Shown one piece after another: positions 52,862-63,664 of a stretch of DNA of 64,000 bases. Position numbers and translations under genes: made by a program. Origin of the DNA: Petrolisthes cinctipes (lineage: Eukaryota; Arthropoda; Malacostraca; Decapoda; Porcellanidae). The stretch spans positions 10,001 through 74,000 of the forward strand of contig JAWQEG010004833.1 in the NCBI GenBank assembly GCA_033782935.1. Reading direction: 5' to 3'. The first letter of the stretch is position 1, and every line of letters begins with the position of its first letter. The notes under the pieces were generated by a model. It was given only the letters and a program-made list of their open reading frames with translations, searched no databases and had not been told where the DNA came from.

Positions 52862-53800
52862 AGTGAATGGAGAGGCTATGGAATGGAGTGATGTGGTCAG
52901 TGGGGTACCTCAGGGCTCAGTCTTGGGACCATTACTATTTGTTGTTTATATCAATGACCTGCCTAGTTGTGTTGTGATGGAAACAAAAGTGATATATATT
53001 TGTATGCTGATGACACTAAAATTTTTAGAACTATGGCAAATGATGATGACCATATAAAACTCCAAGAAGATTTAGAAGATATGAAACATTGGACAGAAAA
53101 ATGGTTATTGAGTTTTTATTCAGATAAGACGAGGTAAATGAGAATTGGTGGATCTGAAGAAAGAGAGAGAGAGAGAGAGTATCATCTTGAAAATGTAATA
53201 GAAAGGTCAAGAGCTGAAAAGGATATTGGAGTAAATATTGACGACATATTGAAATTTTCAGAAAATCTCTCAGAGAAAATAAACAAAGGTAACAAGATTG
53301 TTGGCATTATAAGAAGAACTTTCACCAGCTTAAATGCAGAAATGTTTAAATATCTTTTCATTGCTCTTCTCCGCCCTCATCTGGAATACGCAAATCAGGT
53401 GTGGAATCCCTATCTTTTTAAGGACATTGAGGCAGTTGAAAATGTCCAAAGAAGAGCAACTAAACTCCTGCCCAATATGAAGAACTTGTCATATGAGGAG
53501 AGGCTAAAAACATTTAATCTACCAACACTGTCATATAGAAGATGGAGAGGCGACATGATTGAAACATTTAAATTTATCAATGGACTGTATGACAAGGAAT
53601 GCAGCGAGAAAGTTTTTCAGGAACGGGAAGAGAGTATTACACGAGGAAATTCTAGAAAATTATTTAAACCAAGATCTCGAATGAACTTGAGGAAATACTC
53701 TTTTCTCTGCAGAGTAATAGATATGTGGAACTCTCTGCCAGAGTGGATCATAAACCAGAAATCAGTGGTTTCATTTGAAAAACAATTGGTAAATATTGAA
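52862..53800 (+). pseudogene. CR1-like RT, second half and C-terminus (copy B)
   Basis: VNGEAMEWSDVVSGVPQGSV and GPLLFVVYINDLPSC; then the ADD region with a frameshift (LYADDTKIFRT is visible at about 52997-53035 in the shifted frame). From 53138: DIGVNIDDILKFSENLSEKI, LLRPHLEYANQVWNPYLFKD, VQRRATKLLPNMKNLSYEER and SRMNLRKYSFLCRVIDMWNS. The last residues after VSFEKQLVNIER belong to the repeat that follows. Confidence 0.8.
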
Positions 53801-54900
53801 AGAATTACCGTTATTGTGTACGGTTTTTCTCCCTTCATTACCCACTTATTTAGACCATTCTAAGACTATTTTCTTCTATGGCATTTCCTCCACAAATGCC
53901 CTATTTCCAAGATAGGGCATATTCAAATGGGGCATTTTGAAATTAGCCTGACCTTACCTGACCTAACCTAGACCACAGCAAACTACCGGGACCTAACCTG
54001 GGCAAACTACCGGGAAATAACCGTGGTAAAGTACAGGAAATGACCGGGGCTAAATACGGGGATCTAGCCGGATCTGGCAACACTGCTACAAAACGGTAAT
54101 TCTTCCAATAAATACCAAACAATTAGATAAGTTTTGGGACAATCAAGAACAAAAATACTTCTATAGGGCAAATGAGTAATAGGAATGAAGTGGAGCTGAA
54201 AGTACAGGCTCACCAATAGAGCCTCTTCCAGAAGATCATCTGTAAGCATCTGTGTGGTTTGTTGGGAAGCTTACAAACCAATACCACTGTGTTTATTGAC
54301 CGTAAAATAATGAAGCCTTACAAGTGTGGTTGGTTGGGAAGCTTACAAACCAATAATACCACTGAGGAATTGACGGTATTTATTAAAAGAATTACCGTTT
54401 TGTAGCAGTGTTGCCAGATCCGGCTAGGTCCCAGTATTTTGCACCGGTCATTTTCTTTACTTTACCACGGTTATTTCCCGGTAGTTTGCCCAGGTTAGGT
54501 CCCGGTAGTCTGCCCAGGTTAGATCCTGGTAGTCTGATGCGGTCTAGGTTAGGTTACGTCAGGTCAGGTAAGGTCAGGGTAATTTCAAAATGCCCCATTT
54601 GAATATGCCCTATCTTGTAAATGGGGCATTTGCGGAGAAAATGCCATAGAAGAAAATAGTCTTAGAATGGTCTAAATAAGTAGGTAATGAAGGTAGAAAA
54701 ACCGTACGCAATAACGGTAATTCATTCAATATTTACCGAATTGACCCTAAATGGACGTTGTATAGGGTCGTGTGGTTGGTTAGGAAGCTTACAAACCAAT
54801 ACCACTATGGAATCAACCCTAAAATAATGAAGCCTAATACAAGTGTGGTTGGTTGGGAAGCTTACAAACCAACACACCGAGTAGCCATCTTAGTTAGTAT
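53800..54900. repeat. Inverted pair of the CCGGTCATTT / AGGTTAGG repeat family, with a 60-bp subrepeat
   Basis: 53810-54105 (reverse) and 54385-54745 (forward) are inverted copies of the family at 44590-44870. Between and after them, GGTTGGGAAGCTTACAAACC with ACCACTG occurs at about 54257, 54325, 54775 and 54847. Confidence 0.75.
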
Positions 54901-55084
54901 GACCACGAACTAAAAAATTCACACATTTACTCTTATAACAATAATTAAGGCGTTATGCAAGAAGATCCATAGTGTATACGATGCATGGTACCGGTACGAT
55001 GGCTCTGTTGTGTATCCATAGAGCCGCACACCATCGTACCGGCACATCATCGTATTTACTATGACTGATTTTTTTTTGTTTACT
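54901..55084. other. Short non-coding spacer with a small inverted repeat
   Basis: GATGCATGGTACCGGTACGATGG and the later CCATCGTACCGGCAC-type sequence form a stem around 54985-55050. Confidence 0.5.
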
Positions 55085-58000
55085 TACATTCTTATGATGA
55101 TGATGATGACTGAGTCACCCGCGTTCGGGTGTAGCCTTTGCAACGGCGCTCTCTCACTGTCTTCCTCTGCAGACTCTGCAGAGAGAAAACAAAAAACAGC
55201 ACCAAAGAATACATGTATACACATTATACTTTCATCCTTTATATCCTATACAACCTGCTCGTCCCTATATACTCATTTTCTCTTCAACCATACCCTTTCC
55301 AGAAATTCTTTCACACTTTCTATTATCACTGGACTGTACAGCTCTCGTTCACTAAGACCTAGCAGCACTTTAGCTGCCACTGTCGCTTCCACCATCTCAC
55401 TCCATTTTCTCACTCCTAGTTCACTAATTACCACATTCAGCATGATAGCTCTCTCTCGTTCATACTTATCACATACCATCAACACATGTTCTACTGTCTC
55501 ATCTTCCCTACTCTCACACATCCCACACACCTTACTACCTTCATTACTCCATCTATAAATTCTGTCATTCACCTCCAGTGACTTCGTTCTTGCCTTAAAC
55601 ATCAGCTCACTTCCCCAGCTACCATCATAGAACAATTCACTCCTTGGTATGTCCTTAGAGGAGTACCAATCTAGCGTGCTCTTCTGACTTATGCCTCTCA
55701 TCCATTCATCTCTGCCTATTTCTTGTATTCGTCTCTTAAACTCATTCATCCATTTCTCATCACTCCATCTGCCCCTTTCATCTAGCATTGGGTACTGCAT
55801 TCCACACTTTTCCATTCTCTTATCACACATCCTTCTCCACTTGGTGTACCGTCCTGTCCATTTATACACTCTTCGAACCCATCTGTCTTCATTCATTCCC
55901 TCTAGTCTAACCTTATATCTCAACACTCCTTTGGCTATCCTCTCCTCAAACGTACTCCATCCAGCTTCACCTCTTATTGCTTCCACACCTACATACTTGT
56001 TTGCACCTAATGCTGTTCTTCCTATCCTATTCTGTACTACTTCCAGTCTGTTCAAGTCATTCACTGTCCATGTCATAGTCTCCAGTCCATACATGAGTCC
56101 AAGTACAGCCATACCTTTCCATACACCACACACTACCTCATACTTATTGGCTCTACACCTTGCCACACTTCCTAGTCTTCCTACCCACTGGTTTGCTCTT
56201 GATAACCTATCAGTCTTTGTCCTATCACACCCTTTCTCATCCACAATTATTCCTAAGTATCTATACTCTTGTGTCCTTTCAATCACATTTTCACCCAGTC
56301 TCCACGTTCTACCTATATCCTGGTCATCCCCATTCACTACCAATACTTTGCTCTTATCACTCCCAAACTTGACATTAAAATAATTCCCATACTCAGTAAC
56401 TACATCAAGTATTCTATGCAGTGTCTCACCTGTCTCACTCAGAATCACCACATCATCTGCATACAACAAAATACTCAGTACATACTCCCCTACCTGAATC
56501 CCTAAACCTTTCTTCCTTACTCGTGCAGCTAGTTCCTCTGTATACAGACCAAACAACAATGGTGAAAGTACGCATCCTTGCCTCACACCTCTCTTACTCT
56601 CCACCCACCCTGTCTCTAAATCGCCCATACTGTACACTGCCCTGGTTTCCTTATACATACTCATTATAATATTCATTACCTTGCTACTAACTCCCACTCT
56701 CTCCAACACCTTGCCTAGCTTATACCTGTTAACTCTGTCATACGCCTTCTCAATGTCTAGAAATGCTAAGTAAACTTTCCTGTTATCTTTCACCATTTTT
56801 TCAATAACTTCTCTCACTACGAACATATTATCCTCCCCTCCCCTATCTGTCCTAAAACCATTCTGTTCCTCTCCCATCACTTTGTACCTCTCCACATTCT
56901 CTTTCAACCTTTCATTCAGGATCCCACAAAACACCTTTGATACTGTATCTGTTAGAGCTATAGGCCTATAGTTCCTAAGCTCCCTCTTACTCTTGTGTCC
57001 TCCCTTATGCAACACAGTCACTCTACTCTCATTCCACTTACTTGGCACTTTTTCCTCTACCCAGATTGCTCTGAATAGAGAGTAAAGGCCTTCTAATACT
57101 CCTTCCCCTCCCTCCTTGTAGAACTCATACGGGACCCCATCCCTGCCTGCTGCTTTACCTGCTTTCAGTTTCCCTACATACTTCCTAATCTCAGCTCTAC
57201 TTATTTCATCATTCATATCCTCCTCTATTCTTGTTTCCAATTCAAACCTCACATCACTCCTGTCTTCTGCCTCATTCACACCACCTATTTCCTCCCAGAA
57301 TTCCTTTATAGCATTCACCTTGTCCCTTGTGTCCCTCACTATGTTTCCTCCAACCACTAATTCATCCACTTTGATTCTCTCCTTCTGCTTCTCACCCCTT
57401 AAGAAGTCATACCACTCTTTACCACCTTCCTCTCCCTTGGCACACAAACTCTCTACCACTTTCTTGTCATCCACAACTCTGGCTTTCCTGATCAGTTTTT
57501 TTACCTCCTTCTGTCTACGTTCATACTCCTTCCATGCCTCCTCATATGCTATTCTATCTTCCTCACTATTGCCTACATTTTTCCTTAGTCTTCTACACTT
57601 CTTATTACTCTCCTTCCTCTTCTTCCTCGCATTCTCAATATCTTCATTCCACCAGCTCTTCATCAATCTTCTTTTTTTACTATTCCTCACCCTTCCTATC
57701 CTTCTCTCACCCACCTCTGTCACTTTCCTAATCAGGGAATCATTCAGTTCATCCACTCCTCCATCCATAGTCCATTCCATGCTCCTCAAATCACACTTAT
57801 ACAAGTCCCATCTTGCTTCTCGTATTCTCCATTTCTGCCCTCCTTTTACTACATTCTTAGCTACCTTTCTCACACAGTCATATTCTAATACTATCATGTT
57901 ATGGTCACTCATCAAATCTATCCTCCTCTCCTCATCAACCCACATATACTGTACCCTCCTCCTGGCCATTTCATTCACTAGCACATAATCAATCACAGAT

Positions 58001-58545
58001 TCACTCCCTAACCTGGACCATGTCGCACGTCCCTCACCTATTGTCACATTCAAGTTCTCTAGACCATACTCTTCCGTGAAATTCAGTAAAAGTTCCCCAT
58101 TTCTATTCACTTCCTCTCTTAAAATTCCTATATGTCCATTCATATCGCCCATGACAATAGTCTCTCTTTGTCTATTTCCCGCAATCAACCTACCTATTAT
58201 CATGTATTTTCTTTCATTATCTCGTCTCGCTCCTGGACCCTCTACAGTCATATAGCACACAATCAACAGGATCCTTTCATACTTCCCTTCCATCTTTACA
58301 TTAAGGTACACAGCCATGATGTCCTCACTCATTTCACATTCACCTGTTTTCACTTCCTCTATGTCCACGTCTATGTCATGTCTAACTAATAATCCAACAC
58401 CTCCACCCTTCTTCTTCCATTTACTCCGTCCCTGTCCAATCATACTGTACATATCACTGCTCATCTTCACTCTCTCACGTAACTGTGTTTCTGTCACACC
58501 TACTATATCCAGATTCCATTCAGACAATTCATCGCTCTCTGCAGT
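55085..58545 (-). mobile_element. RTE/L1-type LINE, 5'-truncated, otherwise nearly intact
   Basis: It has a single long ORF, a short 3' region and a 3' (ATC)n tail (plus strand ATGATGATGATGATG at 55096-55110). The 5' edge at about 58540 meets the GCAGTGTTGCCAGATC repeat. Whether it belongs to RTE, L1/Tx1 or a related clade is not decided here. Confidence 0.75.
55273..58545 (-). CDS. LINE ORF2: APE endonuclease, reverse transcriptase, C-terminal zinc motif
   Basis: Open for at least 1084 codons; the first codon of that span is TTG and the frame extends a few codons further up, so the start is lost by truncation. Endonuclease: DIVGVTETQLRERV (Glu), IVMGDMNGHIGI (Asp/Asn), DLMSDHNMIVLEYD (Ser-Asp-His). 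RT: GKAAGRDGVPYEFYKEGGEG, LRNYRPIALTDTVSKVFCGI, YLAFLDIEKAYDRVNRYKLG (Asp), KRGVRQGCVLSPLLFGLYTE, ILLYADDVVILSE (ADD), EYRYLGIIVDEKG. C-terminus: CGMCESREDETVEHVLMVCD, a C-x2-C...H-x4-C knuckle. Only the N-terminal strand of the endonuclease is missing, so the copy is recent. Confidence 0.85.
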   Translation of the reverse strand, partial: TAESDELSEWNLDIVGVTETQLRERVKMSSDMYSMIGQGRSKWKKKGGGVGLLVRHDIDVDIEEVKTGECEMSEDIMAVYLNVKMEGKYERILLIVCYMTVEGPGARRDNERKYMIIGRLIAGNRQRETIVMGDMNGHIGILREEVNRNGELLLNFTEEYGLENLNVTIGEGRATWSRLGSESVIDYVLVNEMARRRVQYMWVDEERRIDLMSDHNMIVLEYDCVRKVAKNVVKGGQKWRIREARWDLYKCDLRSMEWTMDGGVDELNDSLIRKVTEVGERRIGRVRNSKKRRLMKSWWNEDIENARKKRKESNKKCRRLRKNVGNSEEDRIAYEEAWKEYERRQKEVKKLIRKARVVDDKKVVESLCAKGEEGGKEWYDFLRGEKQKERIKVDELVVGGNIVRDTRDKVNAIKEFWEEIGGVNEAEDRSDVRFELETRIEEDMNDEISRAEIRKYVGKLKAGKAAGRDGVPYEFYKEGGEGVLEGLYSLFRAIWVEEKVPSKWNESRVTVLHKGGHKSKRELRNYRPIALTDTVSKVFCGILNERLKENVERYKVMGEEQNGFRTDRGGEDNMFVVREVIEKMVKDNRKVYLAFLDIEKAYDRVNRYKLGKVLERVGVSSKVMNIIMSMYKETRAVYSMGDLETGWVESKRGVRQGCVLSPLLFGLYTEELAARVRKKGLGIQVGEYVLSILLYADDVVILSETGETLHRILDVVTEYGNYFNVKFGSDKSKVLVVNGDDQDIGRTWRLGENVIERTQEYRYLGIIVDEKGCDRTKTDRLSRANQWVGRLGSVARCRANKYEVVCGVWKGMAVLGLMYGLETMTWTVNDLNRLEVVQNRIGRTALGANKYVGVEAIRGEAGWSTFEERIAKGVLRYKVRLEGMNEDRWVRRVYKWTGRYTKWRRMCDKRMEKCGMQYPMLDERGRWSDEKWMNEFKRRIQEIGRDEWMRGISQKSTLDWYSSKDIPRSELFYDGSWGSELMFKARTKSLEVNDRIYRWSNEGSKVCGMCESREDETVEHVLMVCDKYERERAIMLNVVISELGVRKWSEMVEATVAAKVLLGLSERELYSPVIIESVKEFLERVWLKRK

Positions 58546-58873
58546 GTTGCCAGATCAGAGGAGGTCTTACTGTCAGTGTTGCCAGATCTATTTGGCATCA
58601 TACCCTCAACTTCAATATCATCAGAATGTCCCTTTTTTTTTTACCTCAATAATTTTCCTGTTTATATTTACCATTATTCTTTATTATTATTTATATTTAC
58701 CATTATTTTATTCTTGAAATTTCGTCTGGTAGAAATTTTACTCCTAAACAATCTTAATTAATATAATATCCCAATTGGTACTTCTAATTGTCCATACTTG
58801 GCAATACTGCTTCACTGTCAGTACGCCAGTGTTGCCAGATCTATTTGGCATTATACCCACAACTTCAACATCA
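58546..58873. repeat. Three copies of CAGTGTTGCCAGATCTATTT repeat
   Basis: At about 58541, 58575 and 58828; the last two continue with GGCAT(C/T)ATACCC and CAACTTCAA. The second and third enclose AT-rich sequence. Confidence 0.65.
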
Positions 58874-58889
58874 GGGGCCGGATTCTCAA

Positions 58890-59080
58890 AACGGTTCTTA
58901 ACTTAGGACATCCTATCTCATTTGGGACGTCCTATCTCACTTAGGACGTCCGATCTTAGGAACAGTTTAGGACATCCTATTTCGTGTCGTAAGTCCCGAT
59001 ACTCAAAACATTTTTCGGACGTCCTAAACTGTTCCTAACCACTTGGGACGTCCTATTCCTCTAGGACCTCGGAAAACCTT
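58890..59080. repeat. Subterminal array of TAGGACGTCCTA-like palindromes
   Basis: About eight occurrences of (T)GGAC(G/A)TCC(T) within 190 bp, several on both sides of AACAGTTTAGGACATCC and its inverted form. Possible transposase or Myb-protein binding sites. Confidence 0.6.
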
Positions 59081-59298
59081 CAGCCAATCAGGTGGCGTCT
59101 TTCAAGTGTATCCAGCCAATAGAAAGCAATGAATGCCACTGTGCCAATAAGGATCCTATCAGCTGTGTTGTGTAAACATAAAGGGACGCTGGGAGGTGTG
59201 ACATAGTGCCTGCAGCCTTATCTCTCTCTTGTCTCCCGCAAAGAGACTATCAGCATCAGTGGTAACGTCGCACTAAGTTTTGAAGCCATCATTCTACC

Positions 59299-62290
59299 AT
59301 GTCACCACCAGAGAAGAAAAGAACAGCTGCGAACTTCACAGACGAAGAGTTACTGATGATGCTGCAAGAAATGGCAACAAGGAAGACAGTGAAAATGGGT
59401 GTATTATCCTCTGAACTGCTAAAGAGAAAGACAATGAGTGGAGGGCAGTCACCGAGTCTGTGAACAGCATTAGCAGAGTCTCGAGGGATGTGCAGGAAGT
59501 TAAGAAAAAATTCAGAACTTTCAGGTCCGACGTGAAAAAGAAGGCAGCCAAGAAAGGAGTGAAATCAGAGTGACAGGTAAGTCCTTACATCATTGAAAAT
59601 TGATGTTCATAATAACCATTAATTATTAGTTTCTCTATGGTATTTATTTACTGTATTGCCATTGTGTAGTAGATTGTTTCTTCCATTGTTACTCACTAGT
59701 AGACCTATATGGACCTTTCTTCATAACGGTTTGCTCCAGTTAGGTCCCGGTAGTCTGCTGTGGTTCTGAGGTTTGGTTAGGTCAGGCTAATTCCCAAAAC
59801 CTGACTTGGGAAAAACATATTAGAGAACTGCATTAGAGTAAATATTTTCAGTTGTTCTTGCATTATTTTACTTTTAATAGTGTGTATTATAGAATTTGTT
59901 AACTCAGTCTATATACTGTACATTAGGTTAGGTATGTAATTTAAGAAAAGCATGATACTAAAAATTTACCAGAAATTTTGGGTACAATATGTAGGCTACC
60001 TTAAGTGATCATTAAATAATTTATGATGTAGGATAGTTTTTGGAATTTCATCTACTAATGTAATGTATTGAGAAAGATTGGCAGAATTATACTTCACAAT
60101 ACAGAAAGAAATTAAGCATTCAAGAAGTTCAATACAGTATACTGTACTAGAGTTTGACTACTTAAAGCAATGCTGCAACGATACTACTGTTCATCTTAGA
60201 TATGACTGTAATTTCATGGCTTTTACAGGTGGTGGAATACCTGACACAAAGGACTGGAAGCCTACAGAGGAGGCAATGCTTGCTCTCATCGAGACAGAGG
60301 CTATTGAGGGGATCTCTGGCCCTTTCGAAAGCGAGGACATCACTGCTGGTAAATTTGACTAATTTTTACGGAGTGCATATTGTGACTATATTCTCTCACA
60401 GAAGATAATGGAAGGGCTGTGTAAGGGATTGTCATGCTTTCCTCGGTGACTTTGTATTGTTAGGCCAGGTACGTTAAGGTCTGAAATAACTTATAGAGTG
60501 CAGTGGAATGCAAGGCCCCAATTCTGTACTGTATTTGTGTCTTTTTTATGCATGCAGTATTATGGTTATTATGTGTTGTTTGTTACTACAAAAGCTCAAA
60601 GTAAACATGTTGCATTAGTACTGGATATACTGTTGCATAACACCGCACATATTATTGTTACAGATGAGCCTCTGCCATCGACCTCTGCTGGTAGTGTTGT
60701 CAGACCCATGCCGTTGACAGGGACACTTGATGAACATGCACCACAACCCAGTAAGTAGATGCATAATTGGTAGTGAAGATGTTATTGATCTTAGCTGATG
60801 TTCATTATGTAATCTTCAGTAGGTTGACGAGATGCAATACATACTGTATTGAAGATGTTGTTCACCAGTGGTTCTCAATCTTTTTTCAGTGATGGCACCC
60901 TGAATTTATATAATCCTTTCTGTGGCACCCCTTTTTCACCATCACCCCTCCTCACATGAATTAACTTTTGATATACAATTGTAGCTGTTTAAATTACTTT
61001 AATTAATTATTTAAATTATTATCCATACTCAAACCAAAATTAACATATGGTACAGTACATGCCCAAACATAGAACTGATCAGTAGCATTAGATTCAGAAT
61101 ATTAGAAGTAGATTAATTTAAGAGTTATAAATGCAGACTAGCATAAAAAGAAGAAAAAAAAGGCATGATAATCACTGATAATCAAATAAGCAAAACAAAC
61201 AAAAGCTAACCTGATTTAGTGAGATACATGTGGTTACATTTGGTTACGCAAGGAGTACTATTACATTCTATTGCCGTTGTTATTATTATTATTATTATTA
61301 TTACAAGTGTTCAAAAGGAAATACAGTATCTACCTATATTTTAGAAAAATATTAGAGCGAGTACCTTCCTACACCGACAATTAATTATAGGCAGACTGCT
61401 ACAAACAGTTTTACAAATGTACCTTGAGATGATCTAGCCAAGACAAAATTCATGACAATCTTGTGGCACCCCTAGGCACTGTCCATGGCACCCGTGAGAA
61501 CCACTGTTGTACACAATAATCAGCAGATGCAGAATGGTGATGTAGGTAACTTACGTTTGTTTTCTCTTGCTGTTCAGGCCAAGAGTGATTGTATTTATAT
61601 ATGTTGGGTGACAGTGAAATGTATGAACAGTATTACCAAAGGAACTGCAATGCAGACAGGAGACTTTGAGGAAGAAGCACTAAGCAAGAAGAAACTTAAA
61701 GGAGAAAGGCGGCCCCGTGTTTATTGCCCCCACTATACATTGCAGTTCCTTTTTCATTGTAACCTTATTACATAAACACCACAGCATTTCTTATTGTTAC
61801 AGATGAGCCTCAATCTACCTCTGGTGCTGCTAGAGCCAGGCCATTGTCAACGACATTTCACCTGGAACCCTCTACCTCCTGGGACAGTCAGGGACTTGAT
61901 ATTTTGGTGGCAGTAGATGACACAACACGCCACTTTACAATGTCTATGGAGTCATCACAGTCACTGTCTGCAGAACATATTGACTTTGAGAGTTCAGGCC
62001 TGTTAGAAACTATCCAAAGTCACGAACCATCAGGCAACATCACCATTCCCCAGACAGTGACTTTTGACGACCATGCCTACTCTAGATCACCACCTCCAGC
62101 AAGTAGATCTCAAAGTCGTAGCACCAGTAGCCGTGTTGGCAGCCGCCGTGCCAGTCCACAGCCCGGTATCGGTGACCAGATGCTGGCAGTACAGGGAGAA
62201 ATTCTGCAAGTGTTGAGAGGCAGCCTTCCAAGAATTGCCTCTGCACTTGAAGAACTTGCAGAGTTAGCCAACCGACATCGAAGGCCATAA
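59299..62290 (+). pseudogene. Four-exon Myb/SANT-like gene of the Harbinger-like element
   Basis: Exon 1 59299-59576 from ATG: KKRTAANFTDEELLMMLQEM and, after a frameshift near 59430, NEWRAVTESVNSISRVSRDV, a Myb/SANT domain of the NAIF1/Harbinger type. Donor GTAAGT at 59577. Exon 2 60229-60348 (GIPDTKDWKPTEEAMLALIE), donor GTAAAT. Exon 3 60664-60750 (DEPLPSTSAGSVVRPMPLTG), donor GTAAGT. Exon 4 61803-62290 (EPQSTSGAARARPLSTTFHL, a Ser/Arg-rich part, and a C-terminal helix MLAVQGEILQVLRGSLPRI) with stop. Acceptors are TTTTACAG, TGTTACAG and TGTTACAG. Joins 2-3 and 3-4 keep phase. Frameshifts in exon 1, also near 59560, suggest the copy is dead. Confidence 0.65.
60866..61506. repeat. 641-bp hAT-type MITE in intron 3
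   Basis: Ends CAGTGGTTCTCAA and the complement TGAGAACCACTG. TTGTTCAC (60858-60865) and TTGTACAC (61507-61514) are an 8-bp duplication with one change. GGCACCC motifs occur near both ends. No transposase. Confidence 0.85.
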
Positions 62291-62580
62291 TTGATTATTT
62301 TTTTCCATGCTGTTTGGTAAACAAAACCACTTGAGGATGAAGCCTTTATTTGATGACTAGTCTCCAAATAATTTTTCAGTTGATGAAACCTTGTCAAATG
62401 AAGGTTCCATCCTCATACGGTATTATTTACCCAACCAATGAAATCATGTGTCCAATCCAATATGTGATTATGCTAACAGAACTCTCACTACCTCACTAAC
62501 TTTATTTTGTTTTGGGTGTGTGATAGTATTTTATTACTGTACTGTATTTAATTATTGTTATATTTACAAACAATGTGATA
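62291..62580. other. 3' flank of the Myb/SANT gene
   Basis: AT-rich. The CTAACAGAACTCTCACTACC segment (62474 onward) occurs again at 63924, so a direct repeat brackets this area. Confidence 0.5.
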
Positions 62581-63519
62581 CCTTCCATACTCACACTCCT
62601 ACCCTTCATAATCCTCCCCAGTGAACCGATGACCTGCCTGCCCCTCACTGCTCTCTCCCTGATTTCTCCTTCCATATTTCCATGTTTACACAGAACTGTT
62701 CCCCGGTGCCTTTCCCATCTTCAACTTTCCTATTGCTTTCCTAACCTCTTCCCTTCCTAATTCTCCTTGTACACCCTGTCGTCTACCACCTGCCTCCATC
62801 CCAATGCATGTCACCACCACCTCCCCTCCCGTCCCCCCATTCATCAGACCATCAAAATGTCACTTCCACACTTCTTTCACTTCCTTACTTCCACTCACAG
62901 TAATTTCATTCTCGCGCTACCAGACTTTCCTTCTCTTTCTCTCTTCACCTCCTTCCAGAATAATTTCTTATTCTCTTTAAACTTTTCACTCAGTTTCCTA
63001 CCAAACTCCTCATCCACTCTCACTCACCATCCTTTTCACTTGTCTCTTAAATACATTATATTCCCTCTTCCATCTCTCTCACTTCTCCTGACACATTCCT
63101 CTGTAATGTTCTCCTATATGCCTTCCTTTTCTTCTCTACGGCATCTTTCACTTCTTCTGACCAGCAAGCACTCCCTTTCTTGCCCCTCTTCTGTATCTTG
63201 TATCCCACTACTTCTGCTGCTGTCCTCAATACTATTGTCTTAAACATTTCATACACAGCATTCACTCCCATATCCCCATCCTTGCATCCCCCAGCACCTC
63301 ACCCACCCTCCTCTTATATTCCTCCCTATACTCTGCTAGATCTAGTTTCCCACTAGCCACCTCCCTCTTGTTCCTTACCCCTTCATTCCTCCTCCTATAT
63401 TCCCACTTACCCCAAACCTTCATCCTTGCCAACACCGCAAAATGGTCGGAGCATTGGACCATTCCTCTCACCACTTTTGCATCATACACATCCTTCCTCA
63501 ACCTTTCATCCACTGCCAC
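62581..63519 (-). mobile_element. LINE fragment with endonuclease end and linker
   Basis: On the minus strand: VQCSDHFAVLARMKVWGKWE (Ser-Asp-His endonuclease end), then after frame breaks ACWSEEVKDAVEKKRKAYRR. AATGTGATA is repeated at both edges (62572-62580, 63520-63528), and the unoccupied site is repeated at about 63778-63790. No 3' tail is evident. It differs from the LINE at 55085-58545. Confidence 0.65.
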
Positions 63520-63664
63520 AATGTGATAATGTGCCAAACTCAGGTTATTTTATAGTGTGCTGCTTCTATACATATGTGATAATATTTGATCTCTGTACTG
63601 TATTTAATTTTTAAGTTTTCTAGCTTAGTCAAGTTTGGCCTGAACTAATCAAATGTCCGGCCCC

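Larger units (their letters stand above)
50249..53800 (+). mobile_element. CR1-like LINE copy B, interrupted by an RTE-like fragment
   Basis: Linker and RT 50249-51257, then 52862-53800. The middle (51258-52861) is another LINE fragment carrying a DNA transposon. The 3' end is lost: at about 53795 the sequence passes into the fold-back repeat. Confidence 0.75.
58874..63664 (+). mobile_element. Harbinger-like DNA transposon carrying a split Myb/SANT gene
   Basis: The ends GGGGCCGGA and TCCGGCCCC are inverted, next to TCA (left) and TTA (right), a plausible 3-bp Harbinger target. The left subterminal region has repeated GGACGTCC palindromes. The Myb/SANT-like protein is the usual second protein of Harbinger elements. 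No DDE nuclease gene is seen. A hAT MITE and a LINE fragment are inserted. The boundaries are tentative. Confidence 0.55.

Noticed and set aside
55691..57988. Plus-strand frames of 60-230 codons
   Set aside because: They are antisense to the 1084-codon LINE ORF2, which carries all catalytic motifs. The Leu/Ser/Pro-rich shadow has no domain.
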